A stretch of 64,000 nucleotides of DNA from Linepithema humile (taxonomy: Eukaryota > Arthropoda > Insecta > Hymenoptera > Formicidae): NCBI RefSeq assembly GCF_040581485.1, contig NC_090129.1, positions 18,285,264 through 18,349,263 of the forward strand. Reading direction: 5' to 3'. Shown here piece after piece: positions 1 through 14,539 of the stretch; the stretch's first letter is position 1, and each line of letters starts with the position of its first letter. The notes under the pieces were generated by a model. The model searched no databases. It was not told the origin of the DNA and saw nothing but the letters and a program-made list of their open reading frames with translations. The position numbers and the translations under genes were made by a program.

Positions 1-1683
1 CATAAACATGCACAATAATCACGTGCACTCAAGAAAACCGAAGTACGATGTACTTTTTATTAGTAGTATATTGAAAATTTAGCTTGTTGGAATTAAATTG
101 AATAAAATGTAGTTGTGGTATCTTGATGATTTGATCGTGGCTCATTTGCTCGTTTGCAATGTGTATATAATGTCACGCCGGCCACCAAACATGTAAGATT
201 ATAATAATTATAATTTTCTACGTAAACGTACCGCGACATGTGGATTTTATTTTACATTTGTATAACGTGGCATAAAATTGCGACATAATTCCATTCGTGA
301 ATTTCATGTTTTATGCAAGTTGTCTTTTGTTTAATAGTGAACATAACTAACAATTTCATACTTTTCAAGTTGTGGATGTGATTTTTTTGAAGCAATTTAA
401 GACGGAGTTTGCAATAAATAAGCAAAAATATTTTAGCTAGTGGACAAAAGTCTGTTATTTTTTTATTTTTTAAATATGTTTACGTGATGTTAAGAAAATT
501 TATATATACAATAATTTACAAGTTACGCATTTAACTTTTTATTACTCTTTTTTCGTAAAATTTTGAAAATATAAATCATATGAATATGTGTATGTAAAAA
601 AAAACAAATGTCTATGAAGATATAAATTATAAAAAATTGAATTTAAAAATTAAAATCCTAAAAGTGCAAATTTTATAGAAATGTAATATTCAATATAACT
701 TCAATATACATAAAGAGATTTTTTACTTCATCTTATTAAAGAGTTTTATCAATGTTTTTGTCATAAAACGAATCGTCAAAGTGTGGTTTCGGATGAGCGG
801 TTGTGATAAAGCCGATATAATTAGTCATGCAGCAATTATACAGTAGTCGAGTTACTTTTATGGCGTGCGTTTCACCGCACAGTTCTTTTTTTTGCTCTCT
901 GTTCTCGTTTGCATATAAAAATATTTAAAAATATATTGTTAATTATGTAATATTTGAATATAATTCTTAACAATTTTTGTATATATTTAAAACAAATAAT
1001 TACCTTATGTGTGTAATAATAATATCATTTACTTTTCTATAATAATTTTATAAAATAACTCTAAAACACGTTTGCTTTTACTAAAAAATATATTAATTAT
1101 TAATAGTTTATAATAATTTATAAATACAGTCTTAAAATCTTGTTTTACAGATTTTTGTAAATGTAAAATATATTTACAAATATATTTCATATAAAATTTT
1201 TTACATTTAACTCTTCAGATATTTTTGTTATCTCTTTAGAGCTTTTACTGCATCTTACAGTTATAAGAAAATATCATTTTCTAAGGTTAAAAAAATGTGG
1301 TATTGAAAGGGTCAAGAGAAAAGGGCGCGTTGAATGGCCTTGCATGTATGCTTTGCATCCATCGCGGTGCATTTCCGATACGATCAAGAAAGCTCGAGGA
1401 GGCGCGATATGAATTCGTATGAATACATCTGCGGTGAAATCGCGAGCGAACGGCATGAATGAATGGGGAATTCCGCTCCATAGAAATTCAACGCGCGTGC
1501 ACGCGCTCGCGTTATGCGCGTTCGATCTCGAACGTAGATCGAGAGGCACGACATAAGGTAGACGGCATGAGCGGTAAGCGGAAGTGAACGCAAACGCGTA
1601 AACGGACTCGAATAAAAAAAGTAGCAAAATGAGAAGTAATATTGCTAAAAGAGTTTATATCAGAGTAAGAAATTATAGACATG
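1..1683. other. Non-coding AT-rich DNA
   Basis: No gene is supported. The stretch is strongly AT-rich with many stops in all frames. A GC-richer patch at about 1310-1600 carries three overlapping minus-strand frames, none with a recognisable domain; overlapping frames of this kind are expected by chance in GC-rich DNA. Confidence 0.6.
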
Positions 1684-2787
1684 TAGGGGAAGGTGGGGTA
1701 AGACGGACCCCCTAAGCAAAAATGGTTATATTTTTTATATTAATGACAAAAAATAACTGAAATTTAGCATGAAGAAACTGTAGAATGTTTATCATAAGAT
1801 TATAATGTTAAATTTTCAAAATTTGCAAAAGTTTGAATTATTATTAAGATTTTTAAAAACTTAATTTTGGTCCGTTTTACCCCATAGGTGGGGTAAAATG
1901 GACCATCCCATGGGGTAAAATGGACCAAGCCGAGATAATATGGATCAAGAAATAATTTAACTGATCAACTCAAAATCAAAACTATATAGTATTTATTAAA
2001 TATTTTTGAATAAGAATAGAAATTAATTTAACATTAATCATTTTATTATACACACAAATCTTTAAAATAATTATAATCTTTATAATTTTTAACGTTTATA
2101 TTAAATATAACATTAAATATAACATTTTAAAATAAAGCATGTAAATAAAATAAATAATTATTATAAAATCTGTTTTTATTTGGAGACATTATTTTCAATA
2201 AATTTCAAGTTTCTTCTACTTTAACAGTGCGTTTTTTATTTTTCATAGCTTTTTTCAGTAAAAAAAAATGAAATGTAAAATATTTTTCAAATCAGAGCAA
2301 ATATATAAGCAGAAAACTATAAGTAGAAAGTATAAGTAGAAAATATAAGTAGAACAAATATATAAATTGGTCCGTTTTACCCCATTTAAATTGGTCCATT
2401 TTACCCCACATGACAACATTAATATTATCTTATTTTTATTTACCTGTATCAAAATTATTTTTTAAATGTAACTGATGAAATATTACTTCTCAATAACCAG
2501 AAATATGGAACTTGTAGAAAAATTTAAAAATATTAAGTTTTGCAATCTTAGTCACTTAAAATGTAATACTAAGAAATTAGATCACGAGATCTATTTGCAA
2601 GAATTTGACGTTTTTTTATAAATAACTTATGATAGTCTTATGATATAATGACGTAATTTTTAAACAGTTAAAAAGCATCAAAAAGGAAATTAATTTTATG
2701 TTTATCCAGCAGATAGAGGTACTTACTAATAAGATCTAGCAAATGGACCATTTTACCCCGCGGTCCGTTTTACCCCACCTTCCCCTA
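1684..2787. mobile_element. Non-autonomous DNA element with TAGGGGAAGGTGGGG terminal inverted repeats
   Basis: The left end begins TAGGGGAAGGTGGGGTAA and the right end is its inverse complement, with one mismatch over the first 26 bases. Both termini carry a TA dinucleotide, compatible with TA target duplication as in Tc1/mariner-type insertions (family assignment is inference). The interior is AT-rich and has no transposase frame. A 15-base word, GGGGTAAAAYGGACC, recurs in both orientations at about 1692, 1869, 1890, 1912, 2369, 2393, 2745 and 2762, so the element is built from subterminal copies of its own end motif. A small minus-strand frame at 2255-2452 only translates these repeats and is not a gene. 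Confidence 0.75.
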
Positions 2788-5700
2788 TATAAGATATTTG
2801 TGTATAATTATTAATAATTTTTATAGACATATAGAAAACAAATTTTTTAAAAATTTAAGAAATTATCAGATGTGTTGCTGATTAACTTGAATCGCGCTGA
2901 AATAATTGCGCGAAAAAGATTCGCTGCGCAATGCAATTTTTTGCGTGGAAAGACTAAATTCTCTTATTTCAAAAATCGACTTATAATAAAAAATTAATTA
3001 AGTATATTATTAGAAAGTATTAAAATTACTTTTCTCTCATTCTCGGGGAAATAGAGAACACTGTAGAGTATCAGACTTTCTCGAATATGGATTTTAATGT
3101 CACATTTCCAATTTTTGAAGATATTTTTGAATTATATATATATATAATTAAAGTTCTTAAAACCGTCATTCAATTCTGCAATCACGTGTTGTTCATGCGA
3201 TTATTTGAAATAAAATTCGAGAGATATCTGTTTATAGTATTGTTCAATATTGTTGGTTTTACGTCCGCGTTGAATAATGTGTAATATATTTGCGTAATAT
3301 ATTCTCAATATTATCAGGAATTTGTGATGGAAAATTAAATTTAGGAGTTGGGCGATTGGTATTCGGGATTGTAATAATACGATTGTACACTCTCATCGAT
3401 ATTACGTTATTAATAATTAAAAAAGAAACCTGGAAAATGAATAATGCAAAAATATAGTGTAATACGGCTATAATGAAAAAGAATATTGGTTGATTAATTA
3501 AACCAGCAATGTTTTAATATTGTAAATACATATCTATATACAATGGCATATTTGAACAATTGGATCAATATTAAATTAAATATAAAAACTTATACAAAAA
3601 TTGGTAAAAATATAAAAATAAATTAAAGGACAATTCGCACGTTACAAGGATATGTTTCTATATTTACTCAATAAAAAAAGAGTGTTTTTGTTTTCATTAT
3701 TTAGAACATTATTATATCAATAAAATAAGTTGTAGATAAAGTTGTTTATGGATGAGAAATATATTGTCGCGTTATAAATTGCAAATTTAGCGTGATATTT
3801 TGATAAAGCGAATTTGGTTTATTGTCGAATAATCGTTTTAGACAATATCTATTGAGTATTACGTTTGTGTAGCGCGAAAATCTATTGTTATACCTAATTG
3901 AATTGCTATCACCGCAAAAGTCGAAGATTTTTCAGCACAATTGGCAGAGTCATCAAATTTACATTTTGGCCAAAAAGCTCGATTTCGACCATTCAATTGG
4001 AATTAGAGAAAACGAATTTTTCTAGATTTTTAAAAGTGCACGTTTGACATTTGTGAATAATTAAAAGAAACTTTTTTATCTTTTTCTATCCAATCTAAAT
4101 TTTTTATCTCTCTATCTAATCTAACTTTCTGAGTTTAAATAAAAAAAAATGGAAAGTGTCTTCTTTTATATTTGAGATTTATTATTCTTTTTTTTTAAAT
4201 AAAATTTTAAGTTTATCTTTTTTACTTTTCAACATTGAAAGATAATTATCTAAAATAAACGATAAAAGTGTTAATTAGGGTAAAAGCATCAATATTCTGT
4301 CACCATCAAAAGACCATATTTCGCACGAGAAATCGGTTCTGCTAACCAACCGTCGGATGCAGCGGTTTATTATTTGTCTGCGACGCATTTTGCCCGAAAT
4401 TTCCAGCGATGCCCCAACCGTACAATAAAAATTGATCGCCCTAATTGCCGCGTGGAGGCAAATTTTAACGAGACCTTATTGGCAGCGTTATCAGCTGCAT
4501 CGCGGTAGCGTTTGGACGAATTAAAGGCGGCATTTTGCGGCCACCAGCGATCGTTTGCAGCGGACAAACGGCAATCGCGCGATAAATTAATTGCGTGACT
4601 TTCATCGCGGCGACGCTTAATGACGAATAAACGCGAGCTGAATGCGGCGAGAAATTAATACCATTGGCAAAATATAGCATACATAAATCAAATAATAATA
4701 AGCGGGTGCGATAATGAATCCTGCGTATAGGTACAATTTATGTAATCAATTAATAGAATTGATATAATAATGCATACATATACAAACATACTAAATGTGA
4801 GAATACAAGTTATAACTTTTAATGCAAGATATAAGTGCTTTATATTCTTATAAATTAGTTAGATATGCTTAAAGAATTAATTGCTATTTTTTATTGTTTG
4901 TCTTACTTTTTATGTACACAAACTTATTTACTGAATGAATCCTTGGTATTATTATTCTTCAATTTTTAATTTTTTTTTAAGTATGGAACATTGACATATA
5001 CAAAATGTTTATATTTCTTTAACTGGATGTAGAATAAAATCTGTGAAAAATTCTACATGCCAAGATGAAATATGTAATTAAAAAAATATATAAAATAGAA
5101 TAGTTTTAATATTATTTACAGGATACATTTAATCTGAAAATAATCAAAATAAACGCTAATCAAATTGGGAATCGGCTAAAGTACTCTTTTCCAAGTGATA
5201 ATCTCCGGAAACGCTTTTTCCCGACTGGTCGACATGACTGGAAACTTACTCGTCGCAGCCGGAAGTTTACTCGCTGCCGGGGTAAACTGGACGTAAAGCG
5301 ACGGCAGCGCGTTCGTCTAACTGAAATCGGATACGTTTTTTGGGTTTCCATTTGAAAGCCGTCCGACCCTTTCCCGTCCTTTCGCTTTCGCCCTTTGTGC
5401 ACATTCCTTCCGGATACTTTCCGTTTCGTTTACTCGCTCCAGATTTAAAACGTATCTTGAATAAAAGCTATTCTTGCACCTTTTTATTCCTCTGTTTGCT
5501 TTCATTTTATTTTTTTATTTTAGTAAAATAAATAATTTTGAATATCTTAAGGTAATTTTGTAAAAATGACAAAAACGCTATATTTTTAAAAATTATAATG
5601 TTAACATGAATAATATAAAAATAAATTTTACAACATCGGAGATAATGTAATAAAAATTTAAATTAGACATAGGAAGATGGTGAAAAAGTACAATATTTAT

Positions 5701-6077
5701 ATTAATCAAACATGCATGCATATTAAAAAAATAAAATAATACATATTAAAATTGTGTCTGCAGATACAATTTTATTCTGACAAAATAAATATGTATTAAG
5801 TGAAAGAAATATATTAATTATAATACAAGGATAAATCGTTTTTTAAATGAATATTATATATTTTTATATTTCAAGACTGACAGCGCAAGAAATACTTTGA
5901 AACGTTTGAGGTCGAAGATCATTCACATGTATTAACTTGTAAAATTATTAACAACTGTTTATAATAAAAGATATTCTTATTCATTAACCAATAATTGTGC
6001 AGATACATTGATCAGAGGACTGGAATGCACACATGAGAGAGTTAATTTATGCAAATGCTACGTGAACTTTCCGCCTA

Positions 6078-6336
6078 GCGTGCTAATTAAGATTGAGTGA
6101 TCGTTGTAGCGTGTTAATTAAAGTGTTTCGTAGAGCGTATACCTAGTTGTTTGCGATGTTCAGTTTGTGGGCAGTAAATGTGACAGCAAAGGCGCTCTAT
6201 GCGACTATGGTAAAATCTGCTGCCTAGCATTGTTCGCGGAATTTGCATCGTTTGCTCATTTCAGATATTCGAAGCATGCGAATCTCAGAAGCATCAAATA
6301 TTATATGAAATAATTATTGTAGCATGTTAATTAATC
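6078..6336 (+). promoter_or_regulatory. Three copies of an AGCRTGYTAATTAA word
   Basis: AGCGTGCTAATTAA (about 6078), TGTAGCGTGTTAATTAA (about 6105) and TGTAGCATGTTAATTAA (about 6318) are near-identical and each contains the TAATTA homeodomain core. A further GCGTGCTAATTAA occurs far away at about 47340. A regulatory role is inference; the words themselves are visible. Confidence 0.3.
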
Positions 6337-7940
6337 TGTGACTTACTGTTTTAGCATTGAGATGGAAATATTTTGTCTTTAATTCTTGCGCGTATAAAAA
6401 AACAAGACATATATATTTTATTATATATAATTTATAAATCTAGAAATTATACGATTTATATTCACAAAATTAATAACTATGATTTTAGTTTACGATATTT
6501 TACGACTTTATAAAATTAATGATTTTAACGCTTCTAAAAGATTTGTAGACAAATAATTTTATAAGGAGTATGATTTAAAATATTGTTTGTTTTTGACCAT
6601 CGACAAGAACGTAAATTAACAAAAATTGCAATTACGGTATGCTTCGCGCATTCTTCTGGTTCTCGTTTTGCAGTCTGAGGACCATTCGAAATCAGTCGGT
6701 CGTGACGCGAACCTCGAGAGATGTGGATGCCGTAAAATCGGCGTTAATTAGCGGCGAGGTTTAATTAAACTACCTACCGACTACCGTTTTACAAAGTCGT
6801 ACCTCGATGCGATTCGATAATTTCCGCTGGGACACGAGATGCGACTGAATAGGTATGCATTGACCTCCTCGAAGCGATCAAATATCGCTTTGATCGCTAC
6901 TATACTTCACACGATGATATAATTAATTAAAACAACGTATTTGTTGTCGCAAACATGCATCAGAAAGTTTTTTGTACTAATTAAACTGAAAAATCAAAAA
7001 GAACATCTTGCAATATAAATACATACATTTTTAATTATGTAAAATGCGCGCTTACTTTGAGAATTATGTCGGTTAATTAATGATAAAGAATGGTCATATC
7101 AAGTAAAAGAAGATTCAAGAAAAGATAAAGTTTTATATTTGTTTAATTTCTGTATAAAAAATTACCACAAAGTAAATATTACTTTTAGAAATATTTTATT
7201 ACGATAAGTAAGAGCCAAATTAATTTTTTTAGTACTTAAAGTAAAAATTGATGACTTTGATACAAATAAAATGATTCTATAATACTCTTTAAAATTATTA
7301 TAAATAAAATTCTATTTTTATACAATTTTCAAGTATTGTATTTTCATTTATAATTCCGCCGACAATCGTCGGCGTGATACCGAAATTCCGATTAAGCCTG
7401 TCGTGTGATCTCGCAAAAATCCAGACCTGCATGGCAGTCTCTGAATTCCGTTTCCTCCACGTTTCCGGCTAATTAACGCCGTTTGGCGAGCTATTGGAAT
7501 GCCATATTCGCGGACGTGTGAACGGGCACATAGTGTGCATTCACATGTTTCGCGCCTGTGCCAGAACTCCACGAAACACAGATCAGTTCAGTCGATGTCG
7601 ATGTAGTAAGTTATTCTCGGATTACAGCCAAGAATGTTTCAATTTACATACGTGCTGGCTAAATGAACAATGTTGACCGATGACCAACAGACGATTATAT
7701 GTTCCTCTTATGTCAAAACACAAATGTGCATATTTTCCGATTTTTCACCCTTTTACCTAATTTTGGGCAAAAATTCTACGCCAGAGACGCGAATGCGATA
7801 GCAATGGTAAATCAGTGCTTGAATAATCTGAAAAAATTACAAGAATCTGATTTTTCAATTAAACAACGAACACATCAAATTTTCAAATAGCAGTAATTTT
7901 AAACCACAAAATTGCACATTTGTGGTTTCGGCGTAAAGGT

Positions 7941-7994
7941 GATATTTTCATGCTCATTTAAGATAGTGATATTTTCATGCTCATTTAAGATAAT
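7941..7994 (+). repeat. 27 bp tandem duplication
   Basis: A 27-base unit beginning GATATTTTCATGCTCATTTA is repeated back to back, 7941-7967 and 7968-7994, differing only at the last position. It looks recent. No gene overlaps it. Confidence 0.85.
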
Positions 7995-8584
7995 ATAATT
8001 AATTTGTTTGTTTATTGATGTGCTATTATAAAACTTTAACCATTTACCATTACTGTAAGTGTATATATATAACAGAGTAAAATAATAATAGATCGAGGTC
8101 ATTATAGATTATGCCTAGCACACTCATTTATTATTATAATTATTAATTATAAAATGGTAAATTTTTATATAGAATGTAAGTTGCATAAAATTTCAAGTTT
8201 TCATTGATATAATTTATACGCTTTTTCCCCAAATACATAAAATACTACAAATATATTACCGATGTTCTTTTGATTGAATCCCATATATCGCGAAGAGAAT
8301 GTTTGCCGGACTTTATTTACACACACGTTCAACATCGAACGGGCGACTTCTTTGAAGATGGAACATTTTTGCGAGCAATAAGCTTGGAGTGGCTCGCACT
8401 GGAAGCATTGACCTGTTACGTAGTGTCCTATGGATCATTATAACTCGAGAGATACCGGTACATAATGTCTTTCCGTCACATACATATATGCTCTGCTTCC
8501 CGTGCTCTTTCCCGCAAGTAGGTCGAAGAGTATCGATTGGGCATGCACACGTTTACGTGATCACGTGTCCCGATATGCGCACGC

Positions 8585-8634
8585 TGTGTGTGCGTGTCGA
8601 TGTGCGGCAGTGTATGCGCGCGTGTGTGTGTGTC
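8585..8634 (+). repeat. Degenerate TG-rich simple repeat
   Basis: An interrupted TG/GTGCG tract. It gives rise to several overlapping open frames on both strands (8389-8848), which are artefacts of the repeat. Confidence 0.7.
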
Positions 8635-11600
8635 GAAAATTGGACATGGGACCGCGTTCATATCTCGAAATTCAATTTCAAGTGATACACATCGGTACGC
8701 GCGTACAGTTTATATATCGTCGCGAGATAGAAGGACTCTGCGTGTACTTCGAGTTATACAGGACGGTTCATTTTATCTTTTTACTGTTAGAACGGATGGT
8801 AAATATAGCTGTGTAGATAAAGCACAGGTCGAATCAGTGAAATTTTAATTGGTTTTTTAGTTCGTAGTTTTACAGTCAAAAATAAAATTTTTAAGTGGAA
8901 TAAAAAAGAAATAATGCAATTTTTATTAATTTCTATTTTGACCTTATTTTTATTCTCTATTTCTATTTTCTATTAGTTGTTAATTTCTTTAATAATCAAT
9001 TGTCCATGATCAATAAATAATAATTTATTTCTCTAACACTCTCTCTGTCTCTCTTAGTGTCAAATATTGTTCTAAGAAAAAGCAGCTACAAAAATGTGCA
9101 CAAAACATTGATAATAAAAACCGCAAAATAAACTTTTGAAATTACACCCTTTAAGTGTAACTTTCTATGTAATTAAATATATTGTCAAACGTCTTAGTTG
9201 CAGGTTATACATAAACCGTAAAAATAGAAGATAACCGGATTTCGATTCTCTTTAAATTCCGACATCGCGACGCCGCGCAAAAAGCAGCAGCGAATCGGTT
9301 TTGCTGCGGGCTATCTCTCTTCGTCCCCGTCGTTCTCGTGTCTCGGCGCGTTTCTTCCCGCCGTTTTATATAGACAAATTAATTTTCCGTCGGAACGCGC
9401 AGCATCGTCGTCGGCATTTTTTGCCGCTGGTCGTGATTTAAGAGAAGCTTGCAAGCGACATTTCCGGTTTTATGAAATTTTTGGATTCTGTTGGCGCGCA
9501 TGAATGTGATTCACGGCTTGATAAGAGCATAAATGATTCGCAAAATGAACAGATTTCATGAAATTGAATTAATGTCTCATTAAATTTGCAAAGTGAATTT
9601 ATTTAACGATATCTACTCACGCAAAAAGATTTATTGATTTATGTATTTGTGTGATAAAAATGCTGAATTCATCTATCGTACGTTAGAGACGCATATCATA
9701 GAGAGAAATTTTTACTGCGTAGCTCATTGTATTTTTACTTATAGATTCACTATCAATTTTGCATGAGTACAAAAATAGTCGCATTCGTCGAAGGATCGTC
9801 GGCTCTATTGTGTCGTCAACAATAGGATACGGCAAACTCCTTCTGTCTAGTTCGCTTTTTCTCTCCCCTTTTCTTTTCTCGGCTTTTTTCCTTTCCGCTC
9901 CACTCGCCACGACGTCTTTGTAACTTGCGAAAAAGTTACGTCGCGCTTTCCTAATTGAAACTGCAATCAGTCCATGCAAATAGCCCTCTGCAAGTGCATC
10001 CTTCCGTGCAAAGGGCGCGAACAGGAAAGTCGGGAAGCCGGCCAAGGCGCCCTTGTTCCTTTAAACTTCACGTGCCATTCCATTAGGATGATTGCATGTT
10101 GAGCACATTAATGTAAATAGTTCTTAGTTATACAGCTTGTTATAAAGAAAAGGTTAAAAGGCTACTATTCTTTTCAAGCGGTAACGGCGCCTTATACGTT
10201 GACTCTGACTCCTCATTTTCTTAAAATTATATTTTACACAATCTTAAAATCATACGTGTGATTTTTTCGTTATACATATAGTAAAATAAATCAAAATTAA
10301 TCTTTAACTATATTAAAATAAAGATAGAACGTAATTAACAAACAGTTAATTAAAAATGAGTTTCAGATGAATTGAATAAATACTTGAAAAAATACTTTTT
10401 TCCGTAGAATGAAAGATAAATGTTATTAGTAAAAATTTAATTTATTCCAAAATTTACTTTTCTAAATTAACATAGAATTATTATTTTTTATTTTGCCACA
10501 AAAACTGCAAAAAACATCGGTATTGTTGTGGACCAAAGATGAGAAACGGCAATCACAGTGAGCGAAAGCTCGGCTTCGATATCTTCTCTGTTTCGACCGG
10601 ATTGTGCAATCGAGGTCGTCCTTCAACCGGCGGAGGTAATCGAGTTTCTATCGGGGCTCGCTAATCACCGGACTTCGATTGCGATTCGTCGTTATCCCGA
10701 ACGATTTGTCCGCGCGCTTGCGAGTGACGCGCGCGAGCGCGGCCACCTGTTGCTCTTGCAGCATGCGAGGAAGAAAGCCCACGATAATTATTATGGCGAA
10801 TTCGCCAGCCGCGCTCTCGCGCTCCTCCCTTTCTTTTCATCTCTCGCTGCTACAAGCAATCTCCCGCTGCTTGCCCATCTCTTTTATATACACTCTGTTT
10901 TCCTCAACTTCCGCCCTTCTCGTCGCAGTTATTCCTCATCGCGTTATTATTTCTTTCGTTCTCCTCGTAGCGACACCCCGCGCGGACAAAGGACGCGGGC
11001 AAGCTCTTTGAAAAATTCAACATGAAAAGAACAAGATTCTGTGAGAACGCGAGCAGATGAGAGAATAGCACTTGTCACACGGCATTAAAAAATTAATTGT
11101 AATTAATCACACTAAAGTAAGAAATTAATCATTTCAGTTATTAAACTTGTTTGTGTAGACAAAGCATTTATAACACTATTCAGACACGCTTTGTAAACCT
11201 TTATGACAGTAATTTAAAAATGAAGAGGATAATTTTATCTTACTCATAAATAGCAAGTTAGAACATGGAAATTATGATAAAAAATTGCAATATTAAAAAT
11301 ATGTATTAATAAGAGAGTCATCATTTACTAATTTATACTATGAAATATTTCTTATTTTCCAATACGATATATTATAAAAAATTTTATTAAGATTGCTTAC
11401 ATTATGTTTTTTATGATTAAGAAGATCGAAAACTGAATACTTGCGCGCGTGCGCGTTTTGTGTGTCTGACGAAATGTTCAAGTATAAAATATGCAAAATT
11501 TCTAGCGCTTTATTACTCTAGTTGTATTTTATTAACCCTAAAATATCTTAGTAATTTATAATACTTAGTAATAAATAATACTTTAATATGCATTTTAGTG

Positions 11601-14509
11601 AATAATTGTGCCAATGCTCGTAAGTAAATAGAGGAGAGTAAGCTGAACAAAAAAAATCCTTTATTGTTTTGCAATTTTTGCAATAATTATTGAGATATTA
11701 ATTAAAAAGAAATGAGCACGCATCTCGCATGGCTAGATCGTGGCATGTACGACATTTGAGCATGCGACACTCGTCGTTGTCACGCCTAGAGCGCACATCT
11801 CACAGTCTAAGCCGCGCAAAACGCGCGCTTTGCCAATTCTTTTTAATTAATTTCTCAATATTTATTGCGAAAATTGCGAAACAAAAATTGCGAAACTTTT
11901 TTGTTCAGTTTACTACACTGCCCGCACGCGAGAGGTTGTTCAATTTTTATCAGATGCTCTGCATAGCTGAAGTGAAAATACAAATTTTTATTCAACTAGT
12001 AATAAAAAAAAGTAGATCTTCGGTATCTCAAATTTTTATTGCATTTATCATATTTTCATCTTTTTTGTTATAATTGTTATATAATATTTTTCTGGATTCT
12101 TTAAATACCAATAAATCAACTTGTATCGTCATAGTTACGGATAGCCCTATTTCGAATAACAATTGCGCGGAATCGATACGATAGTGACACAGGCTTTGCA
12201 ATGAGAAATTGAAAGGGGCGCACAATTGTGTGTCTGACATCTTATCATTGGCAAGCAGTGTTTATTTTTTCTTTTTCGAAGCGCTCCTTAATCGATGTTT
12301 CTCACGTCAGAACGTTGCGCGCCATTGTATCGATTCGAAATGCCTCACGATGGTTCAGCATTATAAGGCCGAAACAATACACGGCGTACGAATGCATTTC
12401 TCTCACGTGTAAGATTGAAAATGCATTTGTGCTTGCGATTGAAGTGAACAGTTAACGAACGTTTTTCGAGAGAAATGTGCCATTTTATACAGTTATGGAG
12501 TATGTAGTAACATATTCCAGTTTAATATTTCTTATATCATTTACATAACATAAGAGTTTGATTATTATTACAATATGTGTGTGTTTCTTTTGATTAAGGT
12601 AAATTAAAAAGCAATAATGATCAAAAATGCGAAATATGAAGGGAAAGTTAAGAATTTCAAAATCATATAAAAAATTGTAAAATTTTCAAATATTAGATAA
12701 ACGGAATTGATAGAAAAGTCAAAGAAGTGTGGGACCAGAAAATTCGATATATTAACTGAAATGACATAATGTTATAGAATTTCGATATTTTTGCATTTTA
12801 CATAGTAGCCTAATAAATGTCAAAAGTAAATAAATTTTTATTTTTACTAGTTCTTCGTTTATTTTTATTATTTAATTGCGCTTAATATTTTATTATTAAT
12901 TAATTTTATTTAATTGTAAGTTTTATCACTTGTTATTTTTATGTTTTGCTTTTGAATTTTATTTTTATGTTTTACTTTAAATTTTTTATTTATATGTTCC
13001 AAAAACATGGTCTTTTATGTTCTACAAAAAAAACACATACATATTTAAACCGTGAAAATGTATTTTCTATTTTCACGACCAGTAAAGCAAGTACGCGAAA
13101 AAGAAACAGTTAAACTATGTTAACAGAGAAATCCTTTAGTAACATCACAAAATATTGCGATCTTATAATTGCTTGCTGCTTTCATATTTGCTATTTGGTT
13201 TGAAATAGCTGATCTTTCTACTGAACGCGATATTACACAACCAATGGAAAGCGCGATTCCGGCATTAAATGCTGCGCGTTTAATCTTTACTCGTTCGAGC
13301 TGAGAGAGAGAGACTGACACGGAAGAGGGGGCGTAATGAAACAGGCGGAAATAAAAAGGACGTTACCGTCAAGATCTGAAAATAATCCGGAAGATGAGGA
13401 GGAGAAGAAGGAGGTGGAGAATGCGGGGAAGGAGGGGAAGGGAATAGGAATACGCGTTCTCCCTTTCGCGCAATTAAAATTTCCATTTCTCTCTTCCGTG
13501 GTCGGCTTTGTTTTCCTTCTATCTATTCGGGATCGCGGCATCAAAGGTACCTTGTGCCGCGGTAATAATAACAGCCCCTTCAAAAAAGCGTTTTCACCGT
13601 AACGAGTCACAGGATTTAAACCGTTCTCTCCGTTAATTGGCCTGTCGCTGCGCCCAGCTACGCCCAGCTCCCATAGTACTTCAAATAATAAAACGCGATT
13701 GTGCGGACAACCGGCTCTTCTCGAATACCGCTATTAGCTGTTTGACGTTTAATCCCGAGAAATACTGTAATTAGTTAAAAGATACGCATGATTAATTAAT
13801 CACGACGTATTAACATGCACGACTGCAACTACTGCTGCGCGCTAGATATTATTAATTCGCTCTTGATACTTTAATTTTAATGATACGATTGTGGGTTCTG
13901 TATTTTATCACTAATTCTACTTATTGGTGGCTTATTTCTACAAATCCATATTTATCACAAGTTGGAAGAATCTTTACGCGTTTAATAAAATTTGCTTCGA
14001 AACTTTACAGCCGAGTTTAGAATTAAGCAATACTTATATGTTGAATTTTGAACTCTTGAATGCAGCTTTCAAAAAAGTGTTACCTTTTTTTTTTAATTTT
14101 TAATATTTATAGTCACATTTTTTGTTCTTTTTAGAACAATTTTATGTCCTTGAGACAGTATTTAATTTAAATTTATTAACATTATATTTTTCTGATGTTT
14201 GAGATTTTGCACATTTTCATTATTAGATCGTGCAATTAATGAATACAAAAATTAAAGCATTTTTAATTATTTTTTGACAAATAATAATATGTTGGTAAAT
14301 ATTGATGTGCGATGGTTAATTTTATCGTATTATGTTGTGCACGATCGCACTGGCATATCTAAGAATTTTATAGTCATTAATAGTTGAAAGCTCTATTCTT
14401 ATTCCAAGAGATGTTCTTCTACACTTTACACGTATTTCAAAATTTATAATGGAAATGTTCGATAATAAACTTACTTTATTGTGTCCGAATCAAATCGTAA
14501 TGGCGATTA

Positions 14510-14539
14510 GTACGTGAATAGTACGAACTATTCACGTAC
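14510..14539. repeat. Perfect 13 bp hairpin
   Basis: GTACGTGAATAGT (14510-14522) is followed by a 4-base loop and its exact inverse complement (14527-14539). The short perfect stem could be a protein-binding palindrome or the footprint of a small element. It stands in AT-rich gene-free DNA. Confidence 0.8.

Noticed and set aside
10558..11025. 155-codon plus-strand open frame
   Set aside because: GTG start, low-complexity composition, overlapping 110-codon frame on the same strand and no domain; expected by chance in a GC-rich island.
13280..13610. Frames rich in Glu/Lys or Ser/Pro
   Set aside because: Translations of a purine-rich GAGGAGAAG-type tract.
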